A stretch of DNA of 64,000 bases from Leishmania martiniquensis (Eukaryota > Euglenozoa > Kinetoplastea > Trypanosomatida > Trypanosomatidae), in assembly GCF_017916325.1 (NCBI RefSeq), contig NC_090141.1, positions 410,929 to 474,928 on the forward strand, given 5' to 3'. Shown piece by piece: positions 1 through 10,029 of this stretch (position 1 is the stretch's first letter; every line of letters begins with the position of its first letter). Below the pieces are notes generated by a model. The model searched no databases, was not told the origin of the DNA, and saw only the letters and a program-made list of their open reading frames with translations. The translations under genes were made by a program, and so were the position numbers.

Positions 1-604
1 ATGTGCACGTGGGAGTGGGCGTGAGCCGAAGTTCACGAAATGGAGCAACCGCTGCGCGACTGAGGCGGGAGAAAAAAGGGGGGCCGCACGATTTGCCCAG
101 TGGCACTTCTTCGGCTCGCTCTCTCTCTCTTGCCTGTCGTGCCGCCGCCTCAGCACCACTCCCTCCAAGCAGCCCGTGATTTATGTGTCCCCTGTGCCCT
201 TTCTCACACCAGATGACTGCACTCCATCGATCGTCCCACGTCGACCTCCGCGCCCGAACGGAATCCGTTCTACGGCGAAGATGCCCTCACATACGTGCTA
301 TGCCGCCTCTCCGTCTCTACAGCTTTGGCCTAGCAAGGGGGGAGGAGCATGACAACACACACGTAGGGTGCGTCTACACATCCTGCTAGCTCTCGCATGT
401 GTCCCTCCACAGCCGCACCTGCCCCATTCACTCTGTCCCCCCCCTCTCTCTCTCCACACCTCTCACGCACGCACACGCACATAGCAGTCTTTTTATTCTT
501 TGCTGCTGTAACTTCTACCGCACCGTCATTACCGCCAGCCAGCCAACCCCCCCCCCCCACTGCCCTCCCTCCCTCTCTCTCGATCAGCCCGCACGGCTCC
601 CACA
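1..604. other. upstream intergenic region
   Basis: No convincing gene is visible. The stretch is rich in pyrimidine runs and CA repeats, typical of trypanosomatid 5' UTR and intergenic DNA. Any transcription unit to the left lies outside the window. Confidence 0.6.
431..464 (+). promoter_or_regulatory. polypyrimidine tract, probable trans-splice signal
   Basis: A nearly pure C/T run is followed by the first AG at 483-484, about 120 bases before the ATG at 605. In trypanosomatids the spliced leader is normally added at the first AG after such a tract. The exact site is inferred. Confidence 0.45.
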
Positions 605-1492
605 ATGCTGCAGACTGCGACAAACTCGCACGCATACCCGCTGAGCGGTGGCCGCAGCGCGCTGAGCCACGGCTACTCGATGCGCACCCTCGCACGTAAG
701 CGCCTCGCGGAGAACACGTCTGCCTTAGCGGTAACAGTCGGATTTGTGTTGCCGGTGCTGAACGGGGTGAACAGGCAGCTGGACAAGCACGTCGATGCTG
801 GCACAGATGTGTCCATGGATGAACTGCTGCAGATCCTTGCCAGCTCCGGTAAGGACGCGGCGGTGTTGTACGCTGATCGGATGGCACGCATCGCCTGCCA
901 GACGGGCTTGGCTTGTGCGCTCATCGAAAGCAAGTCCGTCTATGGGAACGCCGCTGTGTACCTGTGGGACCTCTACCCCCGCCTGCACCAGCGGTACGTT
1001 GGCGCCCTTCTCAGCTGGCTGCGCATCCCTGTCTTCGTGAGCAGTCTGCTGGGCCCACACCCGACGGCGCAGGACGTGGAGTTCCTGCAAACTCGCGTGT
1101 CGGGCTTCTGTGCCTTTGAAGACAGCCTGCGCCGTGACACCATCACGCTCTTCGGTGACGTCATCGTTGACACGGCGCGCATTTGGATGCGCCGTAATGC
1201 GGAGAGCCCCACAGAGGCCATTGCCCGGCAGGCGATGCTGCGTGTCACCGTCACCCTCGCTGGCGCCGTTGGGGCCGGCGTGGGCCGCGCTGTAGCCGGG
1301 GAGCGCGGCGAGTACTGGGGCAACATTGCTGGCGTGATGGCCGGCCCTGCCGCTGCAGTGCAGCTGTGGACAGCGATGCGCAAGGCGCGCATGCTACGCC
1401 CACGACGCCCCGGCGAAGCCGCCAGGGGCCACCGTCATCGTCACAGCGCGTCGGAAGGCTTGAAGGCTGCACCCGCCACCGCACAGGCGTGA
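605..1492 (+). CDS. conserved-looking protein of unknown function
   Basis: The protein has 295 residues and starts at the first ATG after a polypyrimidine tract (context cacaATG). The middle is alpha-helical with moderately hydrophobic stretches around residues 38-54 (VTVGFVLPVLNGVN) and a Gly/Ala-rich hydrophobic stretch around 205-255 (TVTLAGAVGAGVGRAVAG), which could be a membrane-associating hairpin. The C-terminus is basic and His/Arg-rich (RGHRHRHSAS) and probably disordered. I do not recognise a family. The Gly/Ala hairpin recalls glycine-zipper membrane segments, but that is only a resemblance. Codon use is GC-rich like its neighbours, and it lies on the same strand as the following twenty or so genes. 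Confidence 0.75.
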   Translation: MLQTATNSHAYPLSGGRSALSHGYSMRTLARKRLAENTSALAVTVGFVLPVLNGVNRQLDKHVDAGTDVSMDELLQILASSGKDAAVLYADRMARIACQTGLACALIESKSVYGNAAVYLWDLYPRLHQRYVGALLSWLRIPVFVSSLLGPHPTAQDVEFLQTRVSGFCAFEDSLRRDTITLFGDVIVDTARIWMRRNAESPTEAIARQAMLRVTVTLAGAVGAGVGRAVAGERGEYWGNIAGVMAGPAAAVQLWTAMRKARMLRPRRPGEAARGHRHRHSASEGLKAAPATAQA

Positions 1493-1807
1493 CCCATTAG
1501 CGGACAGGAGCACCAAAGAAGGGGCATGCGGGAGTCAGATTGCGCGTAAGACGGCGCCTCTGGTGGTCTGCGTGTCGTGCAGCTGAATCTCGGGCCTGAC
1601 CGCTGACGAACGAGGACTGAGCCTCACGTCCTCTCACCCCCTCCTCGCCCTCACCCTGACACACGTCGGTCCGACACCCCTGTCCAGAGCGGCAAACACA
1701 GACACGTCCTGACGACCGCCTCAACCTCTCTGTGTGCAGCATCTCGGGGAAGGCAGCTCACCTCCCCCTCACCGGCACACACACACACACACACGCTCGC
1801 TGTATCT

Positions 1808-2110
1808 GTGTTGAGAGGCGAAAGCAATGCGGCGGTGCCGATGCCGGTGGTCAGGTCCTGGACGGCGCTGCGTCCAGTTGCCCTGCGACTGCGCCATCCA
1901 CATGGTAGGCAGACTGTCAGTGCGACGGTTAGGTGTGCCGCCTTAGCATCCGCGAGACGGCGCTGTGCAAGACGGGCGGGTGGGGTTCGAGGCAGCAGCC
2001 GCGCTCATGCGACTGGCTGAGGGCACATTTATGCGAGGTGTGGCCACGGCTGCTCCGCATCACTCGATGCCTGGGCTTGTGTGGCCCCGTGGGCCTATGA
2101 TGCGCGTCTG
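1808..2110 (+). repeat. SIDER-like dispersed degenerate repeat, copy 1
   Basis: The block running from GATGCCGGTGGTCAGGTCC through GGGGTTCGAGGC to a CCTATGATGCGCGT end recurs in inverted orientation near 39.7, 49.6 and 51.4 kb. The copies are diverged and carry different internal deletions. Length, dispersion and degeneracy suggest the short interspersed degenerate retroposons (SIDER) of Leishmania, which often lie in 3' UTRs and can influence mRNA stability. The family name is inferred; the repetition itself is visible. Confidence 0.55.
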
Positions 2111-2148
2111 TGTGTGTGTCTGCGTCTGTGTCTGTGTGTGTGTGAGTG
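2101..2148 (+). repeat. TG microsatellite
   Basis: An imperfect (TG)n run, interrupted by TC, directly follows the dispersed repeat copy. Such runs are common in Leishmania UTRs. Confidence 0.8.
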
Positions 2149-2517
2149 TGTTCTGTGCGCCGGAGGAATGGACCCACTGAAAGTTTACACCTCCCATAGC
2201 AAAAAACATTGCTCACGGACTCCGAGGGGGGACCGCGTCTGTCCTTGCTGCGCCTCTGCTGCCTGCATCGATGGAGACCACCGTGGGTGCTGGCGGGCAA
2301 TCAGGCATGGCCTTCACTTCTCCGAGTATTCTGCAATCCGCTACGGGGCAACTGTCAACGAAAGACTTGCCTTTGTAAAAGAGTAGCAGACGGTTCACGC
2401 GGTAGTGCGGTTTCGTGAGCCATCTATCACCCTTCCCCCTCGAAGCTGCATGGCCTCTTGCGTCCATCGCCCCCTTCTCTCCCGCCTCACTCGCACCACT
2501 GTCCACCGGCGAGACTC

Positions 2518-2538
2518 CACACACACACACACACACAC
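2518..2538 (+). repeat. CA microsatellite
   Basis: A perfect (CA)n run of about ten units lies in the intergenic region. Confidence 0.85.
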
Positions 2539-3788
2539 GGAGGAGCTCAACGGCGAAGGAAGAGGGAAGACATGTCTTGACAGCAGCCCTTTCAGCGCTG
2601 GCGCAACGCATAGGGGGCACCAAGGTGAAACTGTGGCGTACCTCACGGCGGAGAGGCTCATGCGCGAGCACCAGAGGCATGTACACCCGTGAACACAGGG
2701 GCAGATCGAGGATGGAGCAGGTTCGGGGAGGGGGCGTGGGGTGAAAGGGAGGGAAGGGGTACGTGAACAGCGCAGTAAAGCCGGCAGCTGACCGAGAACT
2801 GGGAGGAGGAGGAGGAGGGGGCTCATAACCCTCGCTTGACACAGGAAGTGGGACGCCCGTGGCGATGATGCGGGGCCCGTGCCCGCTCTTCTCGTACCGC
2901 CCGAGCAACTCAAGCCGCGCACATACGTACATGACTCAGCCCTTCACTCGTGAAGCCATTGAACCCTTCAATCGGTCTGTGGTCAGCCTCTGAGACAAGG
3001 CCTCGGCGTGCCCTCGACATCAGTGCACAAGGGCACTCGAGCACCTGTCCAAAATGGCCCATCGGCTTGGGGCCTGGCCGCTGCCGCCCCAGCGATGCTG
3101 TGGATTCGCCGGTAAAGCTGAGAGGAGGAACGGAGAAGCGACGGTCGTCGTGCCCAAACACGCAGCAGTGCACGGCACGCCGATAAACCTGCCGTCGCAC
3201 GCAGATCCGCCTCACGGCGTGGCCGCGAGGATCAGCTCTTCAGGGGCACACGAGGGCCAGTGGCGCCGCCTGCGTCCAACAAAGCAGTTAAAAAGGGCGA
3301 GCGCGCCACGAATCGCGTGACCCTCACGGCTGTCGGCCCTGCAGAATGTGATTGGGGGGCCCGCAGTATATTCTCTGGGTCGACTTGGACGCCTTCTGCC
3401 ATGCCGAAGGCGTCGCACAGCGGGCTTGCCTTGAGACACTGCTTCGAGAAGGGCATGGGTCACAACGGCATGGCGGCGTGACGCGGACACGGAGGTCATC
3501 GCATCCGCGCTTGTTTGCCGACGAAGCCCTGCGGAAAGAGTGGCAACGATTGTCACGGAGCACCGCATCTGTGCATCTGGCGGACAGAGGCCCCTCTCCC
3601 CTCCCCGCGCGTGTACACACACACACACACAAACCGAAGGCGACACAGGAAAAAAATCGTTGCAGCACATTTTTTTGGCGTGAACGGTAGACGTCAGAGA
3701 GAGAAGTGAGTGTGCTCCTCTCGTGCAACGCCTCCGCGCGCGCGCCCGTTTCACTGTCGTCACCATCGCTGCCACGCCGTTGAAGTGG

Positions 3789-3854
3789 TTTCTCTCTGCT
3801 GCTCTCCCCCCTCCCCAACAACCACCACCACCCTTTCTCGCTCTCTCTTTCGCC
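3789..3854 (+). promoter_or_regulatory. polypyrimidine tracts upstream of the 4152 gene
   Basis: Two C/T-rich runs (about 3789-3816 and 3831-3854), separated by a CAA/CCA stretch, precede the gene starting at 4152. They are probable trans-splicing signals; the acceptor AG cannot be fixed by eye. Confidence 0.4.
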
Positions 3855-4151
3855 GTGATGTTTTTCGTCGACTCCCTTCATCCCTCTGCGCACCGCGCTG
3901 CTCCTTCGAGGCTGGGCATCCCCCACTCCGACACAACCGGCAGCGCAACCGCTGCCTCTCGGTCCGCTCCTCTTCACTTCGCATCTGCGTGGCCTCATTT
4001 TTTTTTCGTATGGCTCAGCTGCTGTGGGCTCATCAGCTTTGCTTGGCGTCTGTGTGAGCGTCTGTGGCACGCAGGGCTCTTGTGCGATCGTCTCTCTCTC
4101 CCTCAAACGCACTTCTGCGCGCTGTCACGCACGCCAGATTAGTCTTCTGTG

Positions 4152-7100
4152 ATGCCCTCCCACTTGCAGGAGAACCCGCTGGGCGACGGCGCAGCTGATG
4201 CGATGGGCTCCCCGCGCGTGAATCACGGCGCGGGCTGTCGCGGCCGCCCGGTGAAAGATATTCACTGTCGCTCTGTCTCCCGCCCCCTCTCGCTCTCCTG
4301 CTCTCCCGAGCGCCCCCAGCCAACACCGCGCGGTGCCGTCTCGTCGAGTGTGTTGTCATCTAAAGCTTGCAATGGCGCGCACATCTCCGCAGTGGCGGGA
4401 AGGGACGGTGAGGGCGCAGGTGCCAGTGCCTTACCTGCCGATCGAAACCGAATGAGTGCGGATCTACCCGGCAGAGGCGGCTGCAACGCCACCGTGTCCA
4501 CCTCATTGAACGGCCGGATCGCCACGCCGAGCGGCTCCGTCATAACGCCCATTCAGGTCGTGCCACCTGGCGCGGAGTTGCCTCCAGAGACACTGTTAGC
4601 GCTCGCAACTGTCAAGAGCCAACGAGAGTCGCACCAGCAGCGCGTTGCGGCGAGGGGGGCCTTTTCGAAGGTTACCAGCTGTGCCATCCTCCAGCGCGTA
4701 AATGCATTACAGCTGAGCGCACGGCAGGTAGAGCCGGTCGGATGGGCGCCGATCGAGCCGTCGCCGATGAGCGCCTGCGCCTTCGACGACAGCAATGCAG
4801 AGGCGGACGCGGCGGCGGCGGAGGACTCCGGGGCGCCGATACAGCGGCGCGCGGCGAGCGTGGGCGGGGAGGAATCAGCAGCGCAAACGGCCCCCACGTG
4901 CGCTCGAGGCGGTGCTGCGCGCCCCCGTGCCGTTTCCAGCGAACCACTGATGACATCAGATGCTCCGGCGGCGGCCAAGCCGTGGAAAGAGGATACGGCG
5001 GAGCTGCCGGTGTCACCAGCACAGCAGCATGTGGCGGAACGCGAGCCTACAGCGGAGCAAGCCGTACGCCTTCACGCCCTCCCGCTAAGGCCACAGCGGC
5101 ACCCCGACAGGCGCAAGGGGAACGCAGGGCAGGCGCAGGCGGTGACGTCCACAACGTTGTCCCCTACACGCCCCTGCAACGGAAGTAGCAGTCAAAGCAA
5201 AAAAGAGGGGCAGTCGCGTCAGCACCGACACGCGGCGACGACGATTGCGCCAGCGCCCTGCAGCAACTCTAGGAGGGATGCCACCTCGTTCGCGATGCAC
5301 AGCACTGCCTCAGCAGAGCGCTCCCCTGCTCGAAGCCTCTCCCCTAACGTCTCGCAGCGTCGGTCGTCTGCCGACCATCCTGATGGAGCCACTGCGTGCG
5401 GCCCTCGCAAGTCCTCTGCCTCATTGCCGCGCGGCTTCGAGCGTTTTGTAGAGAAGGGAAAGCGGCGCCGCTCCGAGGCGGAGCGCGCACGGCGTGCACG
5501 CGCTGCCGAGGTTGCAGGCGAGCCGTTGATCGCTGCCCCTGAACAGGACCGCCCCAAGGGCGACGGTGGCGATACGGCACCCTCGACAGAGAGCGGGCCT
5601 ACTAAGCGACCGCGCAAGGTGTTGGCAATGCCGCTGCCACGCGGGTACGAGGCGTACGCACAGAAGGGGCAGGCACTACGTGCCAAAGCGAATCGCGAGG
5701 CAGAGAAGCGCCGCACCGACGACGTGGCCAACTGCACACATCACCCACGGGTTAATCGCCCGAGCATCGTGTCAACCTCCGCCCCTGGAGGTGCGTGGGC
5801 CCCACCGCCGGCGCTCCAATCACCGCCGCGCTCAGCAGCGGCATCGGAGGAGGGCAGCGCAGCGGATGCTGTGAGGCCGCTCCTGTCAGTGTGGGAGCGC
5901 CTGGCCGCCAAAGGGGGCCCATGCAACTACGGCCCGCGAGAGCTCGAGGAAGGCTACGCGCCTTCGTTGCAGAGGCACCGCCTCACCCTGTCGGCCGCAG
6001 CAGCGGGAGCGCAGGGGGGTCGTCGTGCCACCGCGGCGGGCGCCTCTTCGGCCGCCGACAAACACGCGCCGGCTCAGCAAGCAGAAGAAACAGACGTGCA
6101 CCCAAAGAAGGCTCGGGGCACCGGCCGCCACCTTCTCAGCGATTTCTCCGCGCACGCGCATGAGAACGTCAGGGCCGCCACGGCTGGCAGCGCGCCTGCA
6201 AAGCCCACCGCGCCGAAGAAATCGCAAGCAGGGGCTGAGCAGCACGTGGCTGAGGGGGAGGGGCCCTGGCACAGACGTATATTTCTGAGCCCGAGCACGG
6301 ACGAGCTGGCGAAGCGGGCGCGGGCGCGGTACCGTATGCGGGAGGAGCTGGCAAAACAGCAGCGGTCGCATAGTGAGGCGCAGAGAACGGAGATGGTGAA
6401 CGAAGGGCGGCAACGCACGGCAAGCGGCCGCTGCACACATCCGTCTCTCCATCCTCTCAAGAGAAGCACGCAGGCCGGGCACGCACCCCGGCAGGGGGCG
6501 AGGTCGGCGCGAACGGCGGCGGTAGTAGCCGCAGAGAAGGCAGGGGCAGCAGCCACACTGGCACACTGCGCCGCCACCGATGACTTTTACGCGCAGCAGC
6601 TGCGAGCCGAGGCGCGCAAGCGGCGCCACCTGGAGCAGCTGCGGCTGGAGCGTGCCAAAGACGCTCTGAGCGAGTGCACATTTCGTCCAACACTCAATAG
6701 CACCTCAAAGAGGATGGCGCAGCGCCTTGTCGTAGAGTCTTACCACGAAGCCCATGCGGACAGCGTGCCTGGTCGATCAGCGTTGGTCACGGCAAGGTCA
6801 GAAGAGGTGGTGGCTGCTGGTCAGAGCGCTGGGAGAGGGTCACAGGCCGCTGAGCTCTGCAGCACTCACAAACTCAGTCCGTCCGTCATGTCTCGTAGCG
6901 GCAGTCTTTTTCGGGAGCTGGGCAGAGCATCACCACTGGCACACTGTCACGTGCCAAGCCCCCCTGTGTCGCGTTCGCGGTCGGCAGAGAGAGGGATCGA
7001 CTGCCGCCTTGGGGGGTCGTTCACCGATCATAACAACCCCAGTCGCGCCGAGAGCTTCTGCAGCGATCTGCGCGCCGGGGAGGCGCTGGGAAGGGAAGCG

Positions 7101-7241
7101 ATATCATTGCCAAGCCACGCCTCTGGTCCGATGGTGGAGCAGCTTCGGAACCTGGAGGATATGCTGCGCGAGTGGAAGGCAATCGAGCGCGCGTGTTCGC
7201 CCATGCTAAAGCAGTTCTGCAAGGCCAGTGCCACCGAGTAG
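4152..7241 (+). CDS. large basic protein with repeated cytoskeletal-type motifs
   Basis: The protein has 1029 residues from the ATG at 4152 and is mostly low-complexity, Ala/Arg/Ser-rich and probably disordered. Two motifs recur. The first is LPRG[FY]E.[FY]..KG followed by a basic helical stretch, at about residues 425 and 495, 70 residues apart. The second is a C-T-x-x-P motif at C528 (CTHHPRV), C761 (CTHPSLHP) and C842 (CTFRPTLN), the last two close to charged, coiled-coil-like helices (about 715-745 and 810-840). CTFxPxxN-type motifs are common in trypanosomatid basal-body, flagellar and subpellicular cytoskeleton proteins, so a cytoskeletal role is plausible but inferred. No enzymatic domain is visible. 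Confidence 0.8.
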   Translation: MPSHLQENPLGDGAADAMGSPRVNHGAGCRGRPVKDIHCRSVSRPLSLSCSPERPQPTPRGAVSSSVLSSKACNGAHISAVAGRDGEGAGASALPADRNRMSADLPGRGGCNATVSTSLNGRIATPSGSVITPIQVVPPGAELPPETLLALATVKSQRESHQQRVAARGAFSKVTSCAILQRVNALQLSARQVEPVGWAPIEPSPMSACAFDDSNAEADAAAAEDSGAPIQRRAASVGGEESAAQTAPTCARGGAARPRAVSSEPLMTSDAPAAAKPWKEDTAELPVSPAQQHVAEREPTAEQAVRLHALPLRPQRHPDRRKGNAGQAQAVTSTTLSPTRPCNGSSSQSKKEGQSRQHRHAATTIAPAPCSNSRRDATSFAMHSTASAERSPARSLSPNVSQRRSSADHPDGATACGPRKSSASLPRGFERFVEKGKRRRSEAERARRARAAEVAGEPLIAAPEQDRPKGDGGDTAPSTESGPTKRPRKVLAMPLPRGYEAYAQKGQALRAKANREAEKRRTDDVANCTHHPRVNRPSIVSTSAPGGAWAPPPALQSPPRSAAASEEGSAADAVRPLLSVWERLAAKGGPCNYGPRELEEGYAPSLQRHRLTLSAAAAGAQGGRRATAAGASSAADKHAPAQQAEETDVHPKKARGTGRHLLSDFSAHAHENVRAATAGSAPAKPTAPKKSQAGAEQHVAEGEGPWHRRIFLSPSTDELAKRARARYRMREELAKQQRSHSEAQRTEMVNEGRQRTASGRCTHPSLHPLKRSTQAGHAPRQGARSARTAAVVAAEKAGAAATLAHCAATDDFYAQQLRAEARKRRHLEQLRLERAKDALSECTFRPTLNSTSKRMAQRLVVESYHEAHADSVPGRSALVTARSEEVVAAGQSAGRGSQAAELCSTHKLSPSVMSRSGSLFRELGRASPLAHCHVPSPPVSRSRSAERGIDCRLGGSFTDHNNPSRAESFCSDLRAGEALGREAISLPSHASGPMVEQLRNLEDMLREWKAIERACSPMLKQFCKASATE

Positions 7242-8409
7242 GCGAGTCAGGGGGAGGGGGCACCGCTGGCATAGAAGAGTGAAGCGATTGCATCGCCCTC
7301 CGTATGCGCGCCATCATGTGCGCTGCCGTGCCGAACTTTCTCTCTTCTTTCCTGTCCGGCACTGCACTCCGCCTTCCCTGCGATACGCATTGTGTGTGTG
7401 TGTGTGTCGGGAGAGAGGGAGTGGGGGCCTGACACGCCGACACGCACGAGAGTTGCACTGCTCTCTCTCTCTGTCACTGTACTCTGGCTGTTGGCTACGA
7501 AGCGCGTGTGCGCGCTTCATCACATGTTTCACCTTTCCTTTCCGACTACGTGCCGAGCGTCTCGGCCTGTGTGTACGCTGGCCACGCCGACGGACGTATG
7601 CGTATGCTCGCATGCCTCTCTCCACACCCCTTTCGCTATGCGGCGAGCACTCCTCCCTCAGGCCGCCCTTCCGACCACCCGCTTGGCGCGCCAAGCGACC
7701 GTTCACGGGTCCGTGCCACGGCTCGCCCCGAGCGAGTGGTTGGAACGAGGGCACCACGGCAGTGGCTGAGCCTCAGAGGGAGCGCTTCGATCGGATGCAT
7801 CGCCTGCTGAAGTGTGTGTGTGTGTCTCTGTGCGTGTGGGAGGGAGAGAACTTTGATGGCTACGACAGACCGTCGCTGTTCACCTCGCAGCGCGCATGAA
7901 GAGGGGCCGCTCTGTGGAGAAGATGACGAGTGGATGCGCTGCAAGTTGTGCGCTGTGCTTCACTTCGATTTTGCTTCGCGCGCAGGAACGCCACCCGCCG
8001 CGGCCACTTTGGCCGTCGCCGCTTCCACCACACCTGCAGCGGTTAGGGGGGATCGCCGCCTGCCTCTTTGCTTTTCATTCGTTTTCAGCCTGCCCCCTCT
8101 CAAGCCACTGTGGCCGTGGCGGGTGGCGGTTCCCTCGACCGTCACCATAACCGCCGCGTTTCCCTTCTCCACCCACTCACTTCCTCTTCCACCGCTCCCC
8201 TCTTCTCTGCTCCCTGCGTCCCGAGCACCGCGCGTGCCATCCCCTCCAACACAGCAGCAGCAGAAGGCAGCGCGGGAGAGTCGGTGGAAAAAAAAACGCA
8301 GTCGCGGACGCTTCCCCCTCCCCTCCCCCTCTTTTTACCCCTTCCCGTGCACACGCGCCCCCTCTTCGACGACCTCTCCTGACCGCATCACATTCGCTGC
8401 ACCTTTTTG
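7242..8409. other. intergenic region
   Basis: It holds TG runs near 7389-7408 and 7812-7827, pyrimidine-rich stretches just before the 8410 gene, and only low-complexity open frames. No gene is seen. Confidence 0.55.
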
Positions 8410-9234
8410 ATGATGGTGCACTTTATCAGCAGGGCGCTTGCAGTTGTGCTCGCCATAGCAGCCGTACCTGTCATCGCCGCCCTGCAGAGTAGTCGCTGTC
8501 CCCTACCCGCATCTCCGCCGTCGTACACGTTCATTGGAGGTGGCTTTCACATGCAGCTCGCGCTCGAGTACCCCCTCGCAGCCACGGACGTCCGCTTCAA
8601 CTTCGACATCCCCAAGTCATTCTTCATCGACGAGGCGGAGGCGGAGCAGCTTTACCGGATGGAGGTGCTCTCTGGCGACCCAATGGCACAGGGGATCGAT
8701 GCGGTGGTAATGGCGGACATCACGAGGGCGTACACGTCGCTGTGCATATCGTCTCAGTATTTCTTCGATATTGAGGCGCCGGCGTTCAACGTGAACTACA
8801 CGTCGAACCACGTGGAGCTGACTTTCCAGGAGAGGAGCGACGATGACGCGGGCAGAGTGATGGAGAACTACCTGTCGGAGGGCAGCGCGCGGGAGGAAGC
8901 CCCATTTCGGGCTCGCCTCGTCATCCCCATTCACTCCCGCTACGACGTCCTCAACGCCACGCGGACTTTTTCCCTGCGGCGCTTCATTACCGGTGAGGAC
9001 TCGTACGTGCGCCGGTGCTTAACGAAGGTAGACGTGACGGGCCGCGCAGACCCACGCTGTCCAGCAGGCACGTACAGCGCCAGCGCCACCGTGGCATCAT
9101 TAGAGGGGAGACCAAGCTACAAGACCTGCCTCGACCTGCCGGTCGGTCTGCTTGACGATCTTCCGTACGTGTACTACGCACTTATGAGCCTCCTGGTGGC
9201 TGGCGCCGTGATCGTCATCACCGCCATCCGTTAA
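8410..9234 (+). CDS. type I membrane glycoprotein of unknown function
   Basis: The protein has 274 residues from the ATG at 8410 (a second ATG follows directly). The N-terminus is a good signal peptide: a hydrophobic core (AVVLAIAAVPVIAA) within the first 25 residues. The lumenal or extracellular part is mixed alpha/beta with possible N-glycosylation sites at NYT and NAT. One transmembrane helix (YVYYALMSLLVAGAVIVIT) ends the protein, leaving almost no cytoplasmic tail. Several Cys residues in the mature part could form disulfides. This layout fits a secretory-pathway or ER type I protein. I do not recognise the family. Confidence 0.8.
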   Translation: MMVHFISRALAVVLAIAAVPVIAALQSSRCPLPASPPSYTFIGGGFHMQLALEYPLAATDVRFNFDIPKSFFIDEAEAEQLYRMEVLSGDPMAQGIDAVVMADITRAYTSLCISSQYFFDIEAPAFNVNYTSNHVELTFQERSDDDAGRVMENYLSEGSAREEAPFRARLVIPIHSRYDVLNATRTFSLRRFITGEDSYVRRCLTKVDVTGRADPRCPAGTYSASATVASLEGRPSYKTCLDLPVGLLDDLPYVYYALMSLLVAGAVIVITAIR

Positions 9235-10029
9235 CTCACGTGCCTGTGCCTGCTGGCACCGCCGTTGATGATGGTGGCGCAAGATCAGACGGGAAGACGC
9301 GCCCCTTCCCCCCTCCCCTCCCCTCCCCTCTCACACACGCACACACACTGCCCGAGCCGCAGCCAATGGAGTACGACTGAGACGCGCTCATACCTTGTCC
9401 TCCGCTTCTCTCGCCACTCCCCCCCTCTCGCCTTCACGCCTTTGGCGGTTAGTGTGCAGACGAGTTAATACTTTGCGATTATCGGTTGACGTGGTGAGCG
9501 TATGGCGAGCACAGCTGCGCATGCAGGTCGACGTAAGAATGGAGGCTAGTGGCCGGGGAGCCGCGACACCGAGTGCCCCTATCGCCACATCATGTTCGGA
9601 CGCATCCGCCGTACGGCTACATCTCTGTCCATGTCATGACGGTCTTCTCTCTCTCCCTCCCCCCTCTCCGTCACCGCTGTCTAGCGCACACTTCCGATGC
9701 ACGCGCAAGTGGACGAGGGCGGTGAAAGGACGTGTCAGCGCTCGAAGTAGATGCGGAAGCCTCGCCCTGCCTTGCTGCCTCCTAGGCGCACACCTCAGCT
9801 TCCTACGGGCAGCATCCTCTACGACTCCCCTCTCTCCTCCCTGTCCACGCCTCGCTTTCGAGTCCCCATTCTTGTCGCTCGCGTCACACATGCCTGGTGT
9901 CATCTCTGTCCATGTCGGGCCCTCGCGCGTTTTGCGAAAGAGGGCCTGCACAACTGCCCTTCAGACAGTCACTGAGATGCATCCGTGAGTTGGGGGCTGG
10001 TCTGTGCCACACATGCTACACGCCCCGCA
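9235..10029. other. intergenic region
   Basis: Pyrimidine-rich tracts (about 9300-9345 and 9645-9670) and short CA runs are present. No gene is seen. Confidence 0.55.

Larger units (their letters stand above)
1493..4151. other. 2.66-kb intergenic region
   Basis: This is the longest gene-free gap in the plus-strand unit. It contains one copy of a dispersed degenerate repeat (about 1808-2110), TG and CA microsatellites (2101-2148, 2518-2538, about 3613-3630) and pyrimidine tracts before the next gene. Open frames on both strands are short or low in complexity, and I accept none as a gene. Confidence 0.55.

Noticed and set aside
1984..1995. GGGGTTCGAGGC, resembling a tRNA T-loop / B box
   Set aside because: No matching A box or cloverleaf surrounds it, and it recurs as part of the dispersed repeat.
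2213..2932. Minus-strand frame of 239 residues between the first two genes
   Set aside because: Low-complexity Pro/Ser/Cys-Val translation caused by GT/CA repeats, on the wrong strand for the unit.
3232..3456. Minus-strand frame of 74 residues with ordinary composition
   Set aside because: It opposes the direction of the transcription unit, and no splice-like tract is seen on that strand; probably a shadow frame.
3352..3690. Plus-strand frame whose start reads WVDLDAFCHAE, resembling the Y-family polymerase N-terminal motif
   Set aside because: There is no ATG, a TGA lies directly upstream, and no other polymerase motif follows; the resemblance spans only about ten residues.
7228..7899. Plus-strand frame of 223 residues after the 4152 gene
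   Set aside because: Arg/Cys/Ser-rich translation of GC-rich UTR with microsatellite-encoded Cys-Val runs; no folded segment.
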